A DNA stretch of 64,000 bases from NCBI GenBank assembly GCA_963741385.1, contig CAVUHO010000010.1, positions 434,001 through 498,000 of the forward strand. Reading direction: 5' to 3'. A program made the translations under genes and the position numbers. The notes beneath the pieces are model-generated. The model was not told where the DNA came from, did no database searches, and saw nothing but the letters and a program-made list of their open reading frames with translations. This document shows, piece after piece, positions 23,112 to 32,570 of the stretch; position 1 is the stretch's first letter, and each line of letters starts with the position of its first letter. Source of the stretch: Sulfomarinibacter sp963741385 (lineage in GTDB: Bacteria > Acidobacteriota > Thermoanaerobaculia > Thermoanaerobaculales > Sulfomarinibacteraceae).

Positions 23112-25706
23112 TCAGCGGCCCTCACCGCTCTCGGGATCGACGGCTGCCTCACGTTCCGTGGCGCTCTGTTCGCCGGCGGTCGGGGTCGGCTTGAGCCGCT
23201 CATCGGCAACTTCGACGGCCTCGAGGGTGGGCATCGGCTCGCCAGGTTTGGGCACGTAATACGGGATTTGGAAGGGCCACGGCAGCTCGTCGACGCCGGC
23301 AAAGTCCTCTCGGCACGGTTCGGTCGGTTCGGTGCCGTCGAGAAAAGCTTCGAGGATCACCGATTTCTGGTAGCCGCACGGCGGGACGGCCCTCTCACCG
23401 GTGTCGGCGTCCACCGGTGTGAAGACAACGCCGGCCGGGACCTGGAAGTCCTCCCCCCGCTCGGCGTCGGTGAGAGTCTGCAGGTATGCCGCCATGAAGC
23501 TGTCCCAGATCGGCTGTGCGGCTTTGGCTCCGGTCATCTTCCTGCCGATCGGGATTTTGCGGTCGCGGCCTACCCACACGCCAACCGTGATTCTCGGCGA
23601 GAATCCCACAAACCAGGCGTCCGTATAGTCGTCGGTCGTGCCGGTCTTGCCGGCGAGATTGGCCGGCAGGTTCCTTGCCGACACGCCGGTGCCGCGATCG
23701 ATCACCCCTTCAAGGACGTTGAGCACGAGGTAGGTCACGGCCTCCGGCATCGCCCGTTCGCTGCGCGGGAAAAACCGCTCCTGCAACCGGCCGTCACGGT
23801 CGAAGACCTCCGAGATGTAATACGGTTGGGGGACCTCGCCGAGGTTGGCGATGCCCGAGTAGGCCCGCACGAGATCGATCAGATGAACTCCGAGCGATCC
23901 CAGGGCAAGGGACGGATAAGGATGAAGCTCGGTGCTGATACCGAACCGGCGGGCGGTGTCGACGACCGCCTCGCTCCCCGCGAGTTGCTGGAGCTTGACC
24001 GCCGAGGAGTTGTAGCTCATCTCGAGTGCGCGCCGGAGAGTGACGATGCCGTAGTAGATGTTGTAGTAGTTTTTGGGGCAGTAGGTCAGCTCGCCGGTGC
24101 CGTCGGGCAGGAGGAACGGGGCGTCGAAGACCGTGTCGGCCGGCGTGAAGCCGTGTTCGAATGCGGTCAGGAACACAAACGGCTTGAAGGCCGAACCGCA
24201 CTGCAGCGACGCCTGCACCGCGCGGTTGAACTCGCTTCGCTGAAAATCGAAACCACCCACCAGGGCGAGGATCGCCCCCGTCCGGTTGTCCATCGCCACC
24301 AACGCGCCCTCGATATCCGGCTCCTGCAGCAGGTCGACGTTGAGGACCGCACCGGGGTCGTCGGGCAGTGGGTCGGGCAACCGCACGAGCACCACGTCAC
24401 CAACCTTGAGGATTCGCTGGAGCGAACTCGCCCGGGTCCAACTCGCCCCGTCCAGAGTCAGCTGCGCCCGCCGGTCGGCAATCCGCAGGGTGGCGCTGCG
24501 GGCGGACACCTCGTTCACCACCGCCTTGACCATGCCGCCGGCCTCCAGTGAGAGCTGCTGCCACGACGGGTCCTGGTAGTCGTCGACCGACTCGACACCA
24601 CCCTCTGTGAGGATGTTCGGTGGGCGGCGGAAGCCGAGGTCGTTCATCTCCAGCGCCACCAGGCCCTCGCGGACCGCCCGTTCGGCCGCGGCCTGCAGCA
24701 CGGGATCCATGGTCAGATGCACCTCGAGACCCGACGTGTAGAGCGCGTCGGTGCCGTACCGGCTCTCGATCTCCTTGCGCGTCATCTCGAGGAAATAGGC
24801 CCCGGACTCCACCTTGTCGCGGTGGAGTGTCACCCCCAACGGCTGGGCCACGGCCTCTTCAAATGCCGCGCGGTCGATGAATCCGAGCTCGAGCATGCTT
24901 GAAAGAACCTTGTCGCGCCGGTTGAGCGCGTTTTCCGGACGTTTGACCGGGTCGTACTTGTTGCTGGCGCTCGGGATCATCCCCGCCAGCATGGCCGCCT
25001 CGGCGAGGCTCAACTCGGAGGCGTGCTTCTGGAAATAGAGCAGAGAGGCCGCTTCCACGCCGTAGGCGCCGTGACCGAGAAAGATCTGGTTGGCGTACAT
25101 GGTGAGGATCTGGTCCTTCGAATAGCGCTTCTCGATGTCGAGGGCGAGCAGAGCCTCCTTGACCTTGCGGCCGAGCGTTCGCTCCCGTTGCAGGAAGAGA
25201 TTCAGCGCCAACTGTTGGGTCAGCGTGGACGCGCCGCCTCGCGAGCCGATCTTGCGGTCGAGGAGGCTGTACCAGGCGGCGCGCAGGATCGCCCCGGGGT
25301 CGATACCGCCGTGGCTGTAGAAGTCGGCGTCCTCGATGGCCACCACGGCCTGCTTGAAGTGCTCGGGAATCTGATCGGGGCGTAGGACCACCCGCTGCTC
25401 GAGCGCGTACGATGCCACCTGCTCGCCGTCCGCGGCGTAGATGTGGGTGGTCGCGGCGGGCTCGAACTCGGCCAGAAGATCCACCTGCGGCACGTGCAGG
25501 AACTGCGCGATGATCCAGCCCGCCAGAGCGCCCGCAACGCTACCGGCCACCGCCACCCAGAGCACGGTCGTGGCGACGGAGAGTGCCCGCTTGACCTTCT
25601 CAGGGGTCTCTTTGGCCGCCTTGCCGCCCGCCGTCTTCCTGCGGATCGTCGGTAGCCCTTTCTTCGACCTCGCCGCGCCGTCGGATACGACCTTCTTCTT
25701 GATCAC
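23112..25706 (-). CDS. mrcA: Class A penicillin-binding protein 1A (transglycosylase/transpeptidase)
   Basis: An 864-aa cell-wall synthase. A basic cytoplasmic N-terminus and one TM (about residues 45-70) precede the GT51 domain (AIEDADFYSHGGIDPGAILRA, RGGASTLTQQLALNLFL, ANQIFLGHGAYGVEAAS). A transpeptidase domain follows with the SxxK active site GSAFKPF, SYNSSAVK (SxN) and AGKTGTTDDYTDAWFVGF (KTG). The C-terminal about 60 residues are disordered and Pro/Glu-rich. It polymerises and cross-links peptidoglycan in the periplasm. It is transcribed toward the thioredoxin gene. Confidence 0.95.
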   Translation of the reverse strand: MIKKKVVSDGAARSKKGLPTIRRKTAGGKAAKETPEKVKRALSVATTVLWVAVAGSVAGALAGWIIAQFLHVPQVDLLAEFEPAATTHIYAADGEQVASYALEQRVVLRPDQIPEHFKQAVVAIEDADFYSHGGIDPGAILRAAWYSLLDRKIGSRGGASTLTQQLALNLFLQRERTLGRKVKEALLALDIEKRYSKDQILTMYANQIFLGHGAYGVEAASLLYFQKHASELSLAEAAMLAGMIPSASNKYDPVKRPENALNRRDKVLSSMLELGFIDRAAFEEAVAQPLGVTLHRDKVESGAYFLEMTRKEIESRYGTDALYTSGLEVHLTMDPVLQAAAERAVREGLVALEMNDLGFRRPPNILTEGGVESVDDYQDPSWQQLSLEAGGMVKAVVNEVSARSATLRIADRRAQLTLDGASWTRASSLQRILKVGDVVLVRLPDPLPDDPGAVLNVDLLQEPDIEGALVAMDNRTGAILALVGGFDFQRSEFNRAVQASLQCGSAFKPFVFLTAFEHGFTPADTVFDAPFLLPDGTGELTYCPKNYYNIYYGIVTLRRALEMSYNSSAVKLQQLAGSEAVVDTARRFGISTELHPYPSLALGSLGVHLIDLVRAYSGIANLGEVPQPYYISEVFDRDGRLQERFFPRSERAMPEAVTYLVLNVLEGVIDRGTGVSARNLPANLAGKTGTTDDYTDAWFVGFSPRITVGVWVGRDRKIPIGRKMTGAKAAQPIWDSFMAAYLQTLTDAERGEDFQVPAGVVFTPVDADTGERAVPPCGYQKSVILEAFLDGTEPTEPCREDFAGVDELPWPFQIPYYVPKPGEPMPTLEAVEVADERLKPTPTAGEQSATEREAAVDPESGEGR

Positions 25707-25815
25707 GGACGGACTTTAGCAGATGCAGCTGGCGGATCGGATGGCGGAATTGAGGAGAAGTGTGGGCAGCAGGGCCCGCTGCAGGGGCGTTCTCAGTCTT
25801 GACCGCCAGAGGGGC

Positions 25816-26784
25816 CTACGGAACGGTGTCGCTCCATGCGTTGGTGTTGTTGGACTCAAAACCGTCCTCGAATACAAGATTCGGGTCCGCGGTGACTGTC
25901 GAAACGATGGTGTCGCTGGCACCGCGCACCGTCGCGCCACTGCGAATCTCCACAAAAACCTCTTTGGTACCCGCTGCCGCACTCAGTTGCCATGCAACAT
26001 TGGTTGAAAACGGCTGCCAAGCTGTCCAAGTACCGTTCTCGTTGCGAATCCTCATCTCGCTGGCCCAGCCGCTGCCATAGAGGTAGAGGTTCACATTCCG
26101 GGTCGCGGTCTCGTACGCCTCACGGTTGATCACCACTGGGTAGACGATGTTGATGGTTCCGAAATTCTGGGTCCAGTAGTGACGGATAACATACGGCCAT
26201 GTACCGTCCTCATTACAGTCCCCATTGTTATCGGTTCTTGCGTTCGCCGTGTCGGCAGGGTTGTAGACATACCCCACGCCGAGTTCGCGAAAGTCCGAGG
26301 AGAGAATATTTGCCCGGTGACCCGAGCTGCCCATCCATTGATCCATGGTCTCCGTGGCCGTGGAGTTCCCGCCAGCTATGTTCTCGCCCGCCCAGTTGAA
26401 ATCGTATCCTGCAGCTCCTATTCGGTCCCATGCCGTGGCCTTTGTGTCGAGATCACAGTGGGCGAAGAAGTGTCGTGTCGCCATGTTGGTACTGTGAGTC
26501 TCTGCAGAGTTATCGAGAAGGCTGTTGCGTTTGAGAGGAGGCAGCTGACCGTTGTTCCATCTCTCCTGGTTGGTCAGCTCCATGATCTGGTCTTCAAGAG
26601 ACGGACTGCCATTCTTGACGGCAAGTTCGCCTGACTCGGCACGTGTCGGCTCGTCCGCTATTGGCGGAGGGAAATAGAAATCGAGAGGCTTCGTGAGATC
26701 CCAACCACCTGATGCCGCCGCTCCGACCAATACCGCACAGAGAAGCGCTGCCGCAGAGAAAAACGCGAGAACCCCCCTCTTCAT
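25816..26784 (-). CDS. Secreted CAP-domain (SCP/PR-1) protein with C-terminal DGFES tag
   Basis: A 322-aa exported protein: signal peptide (1-24), CAP domain (about 65-185) with SLEDQIMELTNQERWNNG, HSTNMATRHFFAHCD, NWAGENIAGG and TMDQWMGSSGHRANILSSDFRELGVGYVY. This is followed by a small beta domain (about 200-300) and a C-terminal motif VFEDGFESNNTNAWSDTVP. CAP proteins lie outside the cell and are linked to lipid binding or proteolysis; the His and Glu pocket is present. The tag recurs in the proteins at 26989 and 31412. The spacers 25707-25815 and 26785-26988 hold nothing I recognise. Confidence 0.85.
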   Translation of the reverse strand: MKRGVLAFFSAAALLCAVLVGAAASGGWDLTKPLDFYFPPPIADEPTRAESGELAVKNGSPSLEDQIMELTNQERWNNGQLPPLKRNSLLDNSAETHSTNMATRHFFAHCDLDTKATAWDRIGAAGYDFNWAGENIAGGNSTATETMDQWMGSSGHRANILSSDFRELGVGYVYNPADTANARTDNNGDCNEDGTWPYVIRHYWTQNFGTINIVYPVVINREAYETATRNVNLYLYGSGWASEMRIRNENGTWTAWQPFSTNVAWQLSAAAGTKEVFVEIRSGATVRGASDTIVSTVTADPNLVFEDGFESNNTNAWSDTVP

Positions 26785-26988
26785 GCTTCATCCCTTTGCG
26801 TCCCGGATTGCCAGTGCTGGAACAGCATTGTCACCTCATGTCAAAACTCCGCCGGATACAGCCAAGACGTGGAAACAATCGAACTTCGAAGAAGCTTTGG
26901 CCACGCGCCTGCTCGCAGAATGCCGGCCGACACAGCTCCAGAGTATCAAGGGGTTCTGAAAAGGGTGCCCGTCGTTAACAGAAAATTG

Positions 26989-28389
26989 TCATTGTGAGGA
27001 GGAGCTCCAGGCACCGAGACCACCCGCTTCGAAGCCGTCGTCAAAGAGCATTTCCGTCGAGGTTGCTTCGAAGATGCACACTCCGGTGGCCGGGTTGACG
27101 TAGTTGGTGAGGATGCGGTTGATCACCGTGGGGTGGAAGTCGAGGGTGCTGCCGCAGCCGGTGATGTGGCAGTAGCTCATGACGGTCCCCGCACCCCCCG
27201 GGCACGAGGTGGCGCCCGAATAACAACCACCCTCGTTGGCATAGCAGTGGTCAATCGGCGGGTTGTAGCAGTGGGTGTGGGGCGAGCCGAAGTTGTGGCC
27301 GATCTCGTGGCCCACCAGCTTGGCGTCCCCCGACAGGTAGTTGGTCTTGAAGACCTTCGAGAAGCTGTAACCGTAGGTCGTCGAACAGAGACCACCGACC
27401 CACGCGATGCCCGACGCCGAGTTCGACGATGGGGATTTGCCGGAAAGCATGGCTGCGAGCGTTCTCTGCACCGAGCCGTAGTTGCTCTTCCAGTAATTGC
27501 CGAACTCGTTGAGCTCGGTCGACGAGGCGCTGCCGCCGCTGTTTGCGCTGTAGGGATCGCTGCCGGTCCTCAGATAGGTCGTGCCCTGAATCAGGGTGAC
27601 GTCGAGATCCCGCGAGTACATGACATTCATGGCAGCGATCAAATCGGCCACATAATCGGCGGCGGTAGACGTGTTGTTGCTGAACTTCTGACTCAGGAGC
27701 TCGGTGTCGGTATCGACCGCGAGGACCGCCTCCAGCGGAACTGAAGACTTCTCGACGGTCGAGGAAGCGGTTGCAAACCGCAGGTCCGGCAGCTCACCCG
27801 GTTGGTCGAGCTCTTCCTCTCCGCACCCCCAGAACGATAATGGACCTCCGATCCTCTCCTCGGTCGCGATCACCCGAACATCCGTGGGCATGTCTCCGGG
27901 GAGCGCCTCCAGGTCAAAGGTCTCACCACCCGAGATCGACATCCCGGTCACGCGGCCGCCCCTGGGGTCGAGAATCACCAGCACCCCGCTTCCTGGTTCG
28001 CCGTCGATCTCACCGATGAAGTGCTTCCGCGGCGACCTGGGCAACTCGCGAACACCGTCGTCGCCGATCTCGAAGATCCGGGTGGATGGACCGTACACCG
28101 AGATTTTCTTGAGAGTCACGGTCCGGCGGTCGCCCGGCGCCACCGGCCAGCGCTCCAAACGGAGCGAATCGCCATCGTCGATGGCATTCAGCTTTGCACC
28201 CAAATCGACCGGCAGGACCAGCCGCTCTTCGAGGAATCCCTCCTCCGAAATCCGGACCGCGCCTTCCGTCTGGATCGTGATCACAGGCGCCTCGATCATC
28301 ACCAGGGGGGCGGCGGCACGAACCGTGCCGGCGGCCGCCATGACCACCAACAACAACAAACGGACGTGATCTCTGGTCTTCGGTGCCAT
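26989..28389 (-). CDS. Secreted zinc metalloprotease (M12B/reprolysin-like) with C-terminal DGFEA tag
   Basis: A 466-aa exported protease. The signal peptide ends near residue 26. A prodomain-like region (about 30-200) precedes the catalytic domain, which carries the extended zinc motif GHEIGHNFGSPHTHC (HExxHxxGxxH) and a Met-turn in GTVMSYCHITGCG. Many Cys residues suggest disulfides. A WGCGEEE segment at about residue 187 could be a Cys switch (inference). The C-terminus FDDGFEAGGLGAWSSSSQ matches the tag of the neighbouring CAP protein. It probably degrades extracellular protein. Confidence 0.87.
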   Translation of the reverse strand: MAPKTRDHVRLLLLVVMAAAGTVRAAAPLVMIEAPVITIQTEGAVRISEEGFLEERLVLPVDLGAKLNAIDDGDSLRLERWPVAPGDRRTVTLKKISVYGPSTRIFEIGDDGVRELPRSPRKHFIGEIDGEPGSGVLVILDPRGGRVTGMSISGGETFDLEALPGDMPTDVRVIATEERIGGPLSFWGCGEEELDQPGELPDLRFATASSTVEKSSVPLEAVLAVDTDTELLSQKFSNNTSTAADYVADLIAAMNVMYSRDLDVTLIQGTTYLRTGSDPYSANSGGSASSTELNEFGNYWKSNYGSVQRTLAAMLSGKSPSSNSASGIAWVGGLCSTTYGYSFSKVFKTNYLSGDAKLVGHEIGHNFGSPHTHCYNPPIDHCYANEGGCYSGATSCPGGAGTVMSYCHITGCGSTLDFHPTVINRILTNYVNPATGVCIFEATSTEMLFDDGFEAGGLGAWSSSSQ

Positions 28390-28480
28390 GTCCTTCCCTC
28401 CCAGGAATAGCGCCCCTCTCCCATCCTAGGAAAAGACGGCACGAGACGCTGTGATCGGGGTCATCTATCATGATCCGAAG

Positions 28481-29002
28481 ATGCGACTGATTATCGGACT
28501 CGGCGGCAACCTCGGCGACCCGGCAGCGGCGTTCGCCAGCGCGCTCGACGCTCTCGGCGACGACGGATGGATCCTTTCAACCTCGCGGCTCTGGCAGACC
28601 CTCGCCGTCGGCCCCGAGCAGCCCGACTATCTCAATGCCGCGGCGGTCATCCACTGGCCGGGTGATCTTCGCGCCCTGCTCGCGCGCTGTCGTGAGCTCG
28701 AAGTGGCAGCAGGACGCGACCGCACGACCGAAGAGAGGTGGGGGCCGCGGGTGCTGGATCTCGATCTGTTGCTGGTCGATGGCGTGGTGTGCCGCGGCCC
28801 GGAGCTCGAGGTGCCCCACCCCCGCTTTCACGAACGGCGCTTTGCCCTCGAGCCGGCGGCAGAGGTGGCGCCGGAGTGGGTCCATCCCCTCCTGGGCCGT
28901 TCAGTCTCAGCACTCGCAGAGGCCGCGCGCCCTGCGGTGGATGATGGTGCGGTAAGGGTTCTGGAGCCGAGCTTCGAAGAATCGCCGCACGCATCCACAT
29001 GA
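28481..29002 (+). CDS. folK: Hydroxymethyldihydropterin pyrophosphokinase
   Basis: A 173-aa folate enzyme transferring pyrophosphate from ATP to 6-hydroxymethyl-dihydropterin. Typical segments are LIIGLGGNLGDPAAAF, the QPDYLNAAA strand, RTTEERWGPRVLDLDLLLVDG and VPHPRFHERRFALEPAAEVAP. The start at ATG 28481 fits the family N-terminus; an in-frame GTG lies at 28451. No other folate gene adjoins it. The C-terminal tail after about residue 145 is variable. Confidence 0.94.
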   Translation: MRLIIGLGGNLGDPAAAFASALDALGDDGWILSTSRLWQTLAVGPEQPDYLNAAAVIHWPGDLRALLARCRELEVAAGRDRTTEERWGPRVLDLDLLLVDGVVCRGPELEVPHPRFHERRFALEPAAEVAPEWVHPLLGRSVSALAEAARPAVDDGAVRVLEPSFEESPHAST

Positions 29003-29081
29003 TGCCCGGGACATCATCTTCAACCAACGACCCGCCTCTCACATCGCGGTGATGTCGGGCGGCTGAAGGACAACGTTTCCC

Positions 29082-29205
29082 CTGTCATTCCGACCGAGCG
29101 AACGAAGTGAGCGAGCGGAGGAATCTGGGGGGCGGCTTCCGGAGGACCCAAACCTCAAGCCACCCCCCAGATCCCTCGACTCGCTCCGCTCGCTCGGGAT
29201 GACAG
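29082..29205. repeat. Imperfect inverted repeat (CTGTCATTCCGA...GGGATGACAG)
   Basis: The left arm (29082-29132) begins CTGTCATTCCGACCGAGCG and runs to CAGATTCC-like sequence in complement. The right arm (29163-29205) is its imperfect reverse complement, ending CTCGCTCGGGATGACAG. It would fold into a long hairpin. Elements with TGTCATTCCGAGCGAAGCGAGG-style arms are widespread in acidobacterial and other environmental genomes. A half copy is at 11310. The rest of 29003-29292 shows no gene. Confidence 0.75.
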
Positions 29206-29292
29206 TTTGAGTGGCTTGACTCGCCTCCACCGGACGCGGTCCGGCCCGTCCTGAGCACTCGAGCAGATAACGAGGGTGGGGGTGATGGGTGG

Positions 29293-29320
29293 GAATTCCG
29301 AATTCCGAATTCCGAATTCG
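29293..29320. repeat. Heptad array (GAATTCC)x3-GAATTCG
   Basis: Four tandem heptads end directly at position 29321, which is the stop codon of the reconstructed (frame-corrected) pyrE tail. Confidence 0.8.
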
Positions 29321-29405
29321 TCAGGTGATCGGTCGCGACCCCGGTTTAGCGATCGGGACGCCCTCGCGACAGAGCGGGCACTCGGGAGCAGCCCAGGTCG
29401 GAAAC

Positions 29406-29902
29406 TCAGCCGCCATCAGGTGACAGCTCGGCAGACGGGGCGAAGGGCCGCGGGTCGCCCGAGCGGTTGACCAGCGAACCGACGCCGAGAACCGAAGCGC
29501 CGAGTGAACCGAGGATGGCGATCACCTCGCGGGTCGACTTGCCGGTGGTCACAACGTCTTCGACCACCACCACCCGCTGACCCGGTGCGAGACCGAAGCC
29601 GCGCCGCAGAACCATCTGGCCCTCTGAGCGTTCGGTGAAGAGAAAGGGAAGATCCAGGGCGCGGGCGGTTTCGTGACCGATGATGAGGCCACCCATGGCC
29701 GGAGCGACGATGACGTCCGGTGTCATCGCGGCGGCGCGAATCGATGCCGCCAGCAGGCCGCCGGCGCGCGCCGCGCGCTGCGGGTGCGCGAGATAGAGGG
29801 CGCATTGCAAATAGTCACCCGAGTGGAGGCCCGACGACAACAGAAAGTGGCCGCGCTGGTGGGCGCCACACTCGGTGAGCTCGGCAAGAGTGACCGGTCC
29901 GG

Positions 29903-29906
<4 letters not shown>
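29406..29906 (-). CDS. pyrE: Orotate phosphoribosyltransferase, C-terminus frameshifted
   Basis: The open frame gives 166 aa, short for the family. Recognised parts are FLLSSGLHSGDYLQCALYLAHP, APAMGGLIIGHETARAL, FTERSEGQMVLRRGF and the PRPP-binding VVVVEDVVTTGKSTREV. After ...RPFAPSAEL the frame ends at 29406, but in another frame the sequence continues with HLMAAEFPTWAAPECPLCREG and KPGSRPIT to a stop at 29321-29323. That tail, with CPLC, is typical of this PyrE group. A single-base indel near 29425 therefore truncates it. The enzyme makes OMP in pyrimidine synthesis; the start overlaps the upstream regulator stop by 4 bp. Confidence 0.88.
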
Positions 29907-31252
<1,346 letters not shown>

Positions 31253-31411
31253 GGTAGCAGCAGAGGCTCGGAGGCCCCACCCCGGTCGGCCGAGCGTGGG
31301 TGCCACCCAGAAATGTCAAATTTAGTTTAAAGAATTTTTACAGCTTTCCTGATATCACCTAAGAGAAATACACTGGTATCGAGGGTGGCTCGTGAAGTTC
31401 GGAGGTCCGAC

Positions 31412-32428
31412 ATGAATCTGCGGCGGCTTCTCCCGTGCCTTCTGATTCTGGCGATCATCACGCCTGGCGCAACGGCCGCCGACCGCCGACCCCAGCCCGA
31501 AATTCGGGAGAGGATCTATCTCGACGACGGCCGCGTCATCGAGGTCATCGAGGTCCCCGGCGGGCTGCCACCTGCGGTCAAGATGGCTACAGCCGCCGTA
31601 CCTCTCCCCAACAAGGCTGCGGGCATCAACGTGCTGACTAGCGTTCCCGCCTTCGACTGGTCGTACGGGTGCTCCGCCACCTCGGCGGCAATGATGGCGG
31701 GTTACTATGACAACACAGGCTACCCAAACATGTACAGCGGGCCGGCAAACGGCGGCGTCTGCCCGATGGACAACAGCACCTGGGGTTACGGCAAGTGCCC
31801 GCTTAGCGCAACCGCTCAGGGTATCGACGGGCTGGCCAATCGGGGCCACGTGGACGACTACTACGTCGCCTACAACAGCGCCAGCCAAGATCCGTACATC
31901 GCCGGAGGCTGGCCACAGCACACCTACGCGAACTGCACCGCCGACTACATGAAAACGAACCAGTCGGCATTCGGCAACACGGATGGATCGACGACGTTCT
32001 ACAACTACTCGAACGGCTGGCCGTTCTTGTTATCTTCATATCCCGCGGACGGTGGCTACGGCCTCGAACTCTTCTTCGAGTCACGCGGCTACACCGTTGT
32101 CAACCGGTACAACCAGTACATCGTCGAGCAGGGTCTGACCTACGGCTTCTCGTACTCCCAATTTCAGCATGAGATCGACGCGGGGCGTCCGGTGCTCATC
32201 CACGTCACCAGCCACACGATGCTCGGCTACGGCTATAACACTGCGGGGTCGGTCATCTACATCCATGACACCTGGGACCACAGCGACCACCAGATGACGT
32301 GGGCCGGCTCCTATTCCGGCATGACCCACTACGGGGTCACGGTCCTTGAACTCGCTGACAACTCATCGGTCTTCGACGATGGCTTCGAGTCGAGCAACTT
32401 CTCAGGGTGGAGCTCAACCGTTCCCTGA
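31412..32428 (+). CDS. Secreted C39-like cysteine peptidase with C-terminal DGFES tag
   Basis: A 338-aa exported protein. The signal peptide ends near residue 22 (GATAA). A papain-fold C39_2-like domain has Cys in DWSYGCSATSAAMMAGYYD, His in HVTSHTMLGYGYN and Asp in IYIHDTWDH. The C-terminus VFDDGFESSNFSGWSSTVP carries the same tag as two other secreted proteins in the window. The ATG at 31412 follows GGAGGT. The region 31253-31411 is AT-richer and probably holds its promoter; no clear -35/-10 can be chosen. Confidence 0.83.
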   Translation: MNLRRLLPCLLILAIITPGATAADRRPQPEIRERIYLDDGRVIEVIEVPGGLPPAVKMATAAVPLPNKAAGINVLTSVPAFDWSYGCSATSAAMMAGYYDNTGYPNMYSGPANGGVCPMDNSTWGYGKCPLSATAQGIDGLANRGHVDDYYVAYNSASQDPYIAGGWPQHTYANCTADYMKTNQSAFGNTDGSTTFYNYSNGWPFLLSSYPADGGYGLELFFESRGYTVVNRYNQYIVEQGLTYGFSYSQFQHEIDAGRPVLIHVTSHTMLGYGYNTAGSVIYIHDTWDHSDHQMTWAGSYSGMTHYGVTVLELADNSSVFDDGFESSNFSGWSSTVP

Positions 32429-32464
32429 AAAATTCGCGGGCTCGCTGAATCGGAGCGCAAGACG

Positions 32465-32506
32465 AAAGACCGGGCAGGATGCCACTGACATCTCAGCCCG
32501 ATCTTT
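32465..32506. terminator. Possible bidirectional terminator between convergent genes
   Basis: AAAGACCGGGC and GCCCGATCTTT form an 11-bp stem with one G-T type mismatch and a 20-base loop, between the C39 peptidase (+) and ALDH (-) genes. The long loop lowers confidence. Confidence 0.4.
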
Positions 32507-32529
32507 ACCTCGACACGCTCTCACACGGG

Positions 32530-32564
32530 AAATCCGAAATCCGAAATCCGAAATCCGAAATCCC
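32530..32564. repeat. Heptad array (AAATCCG)x4-AAATCCC
   Basis: Five tandem 7-mers (reverse complement CGGATTT) end 6 bp before the stop codon of the minus-strand ALDH gene at 32571. The same unit occurs at 20377, 38181 and 41334. Confidence 0.82.
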
Positions 32565-32570
32565 CGAACC

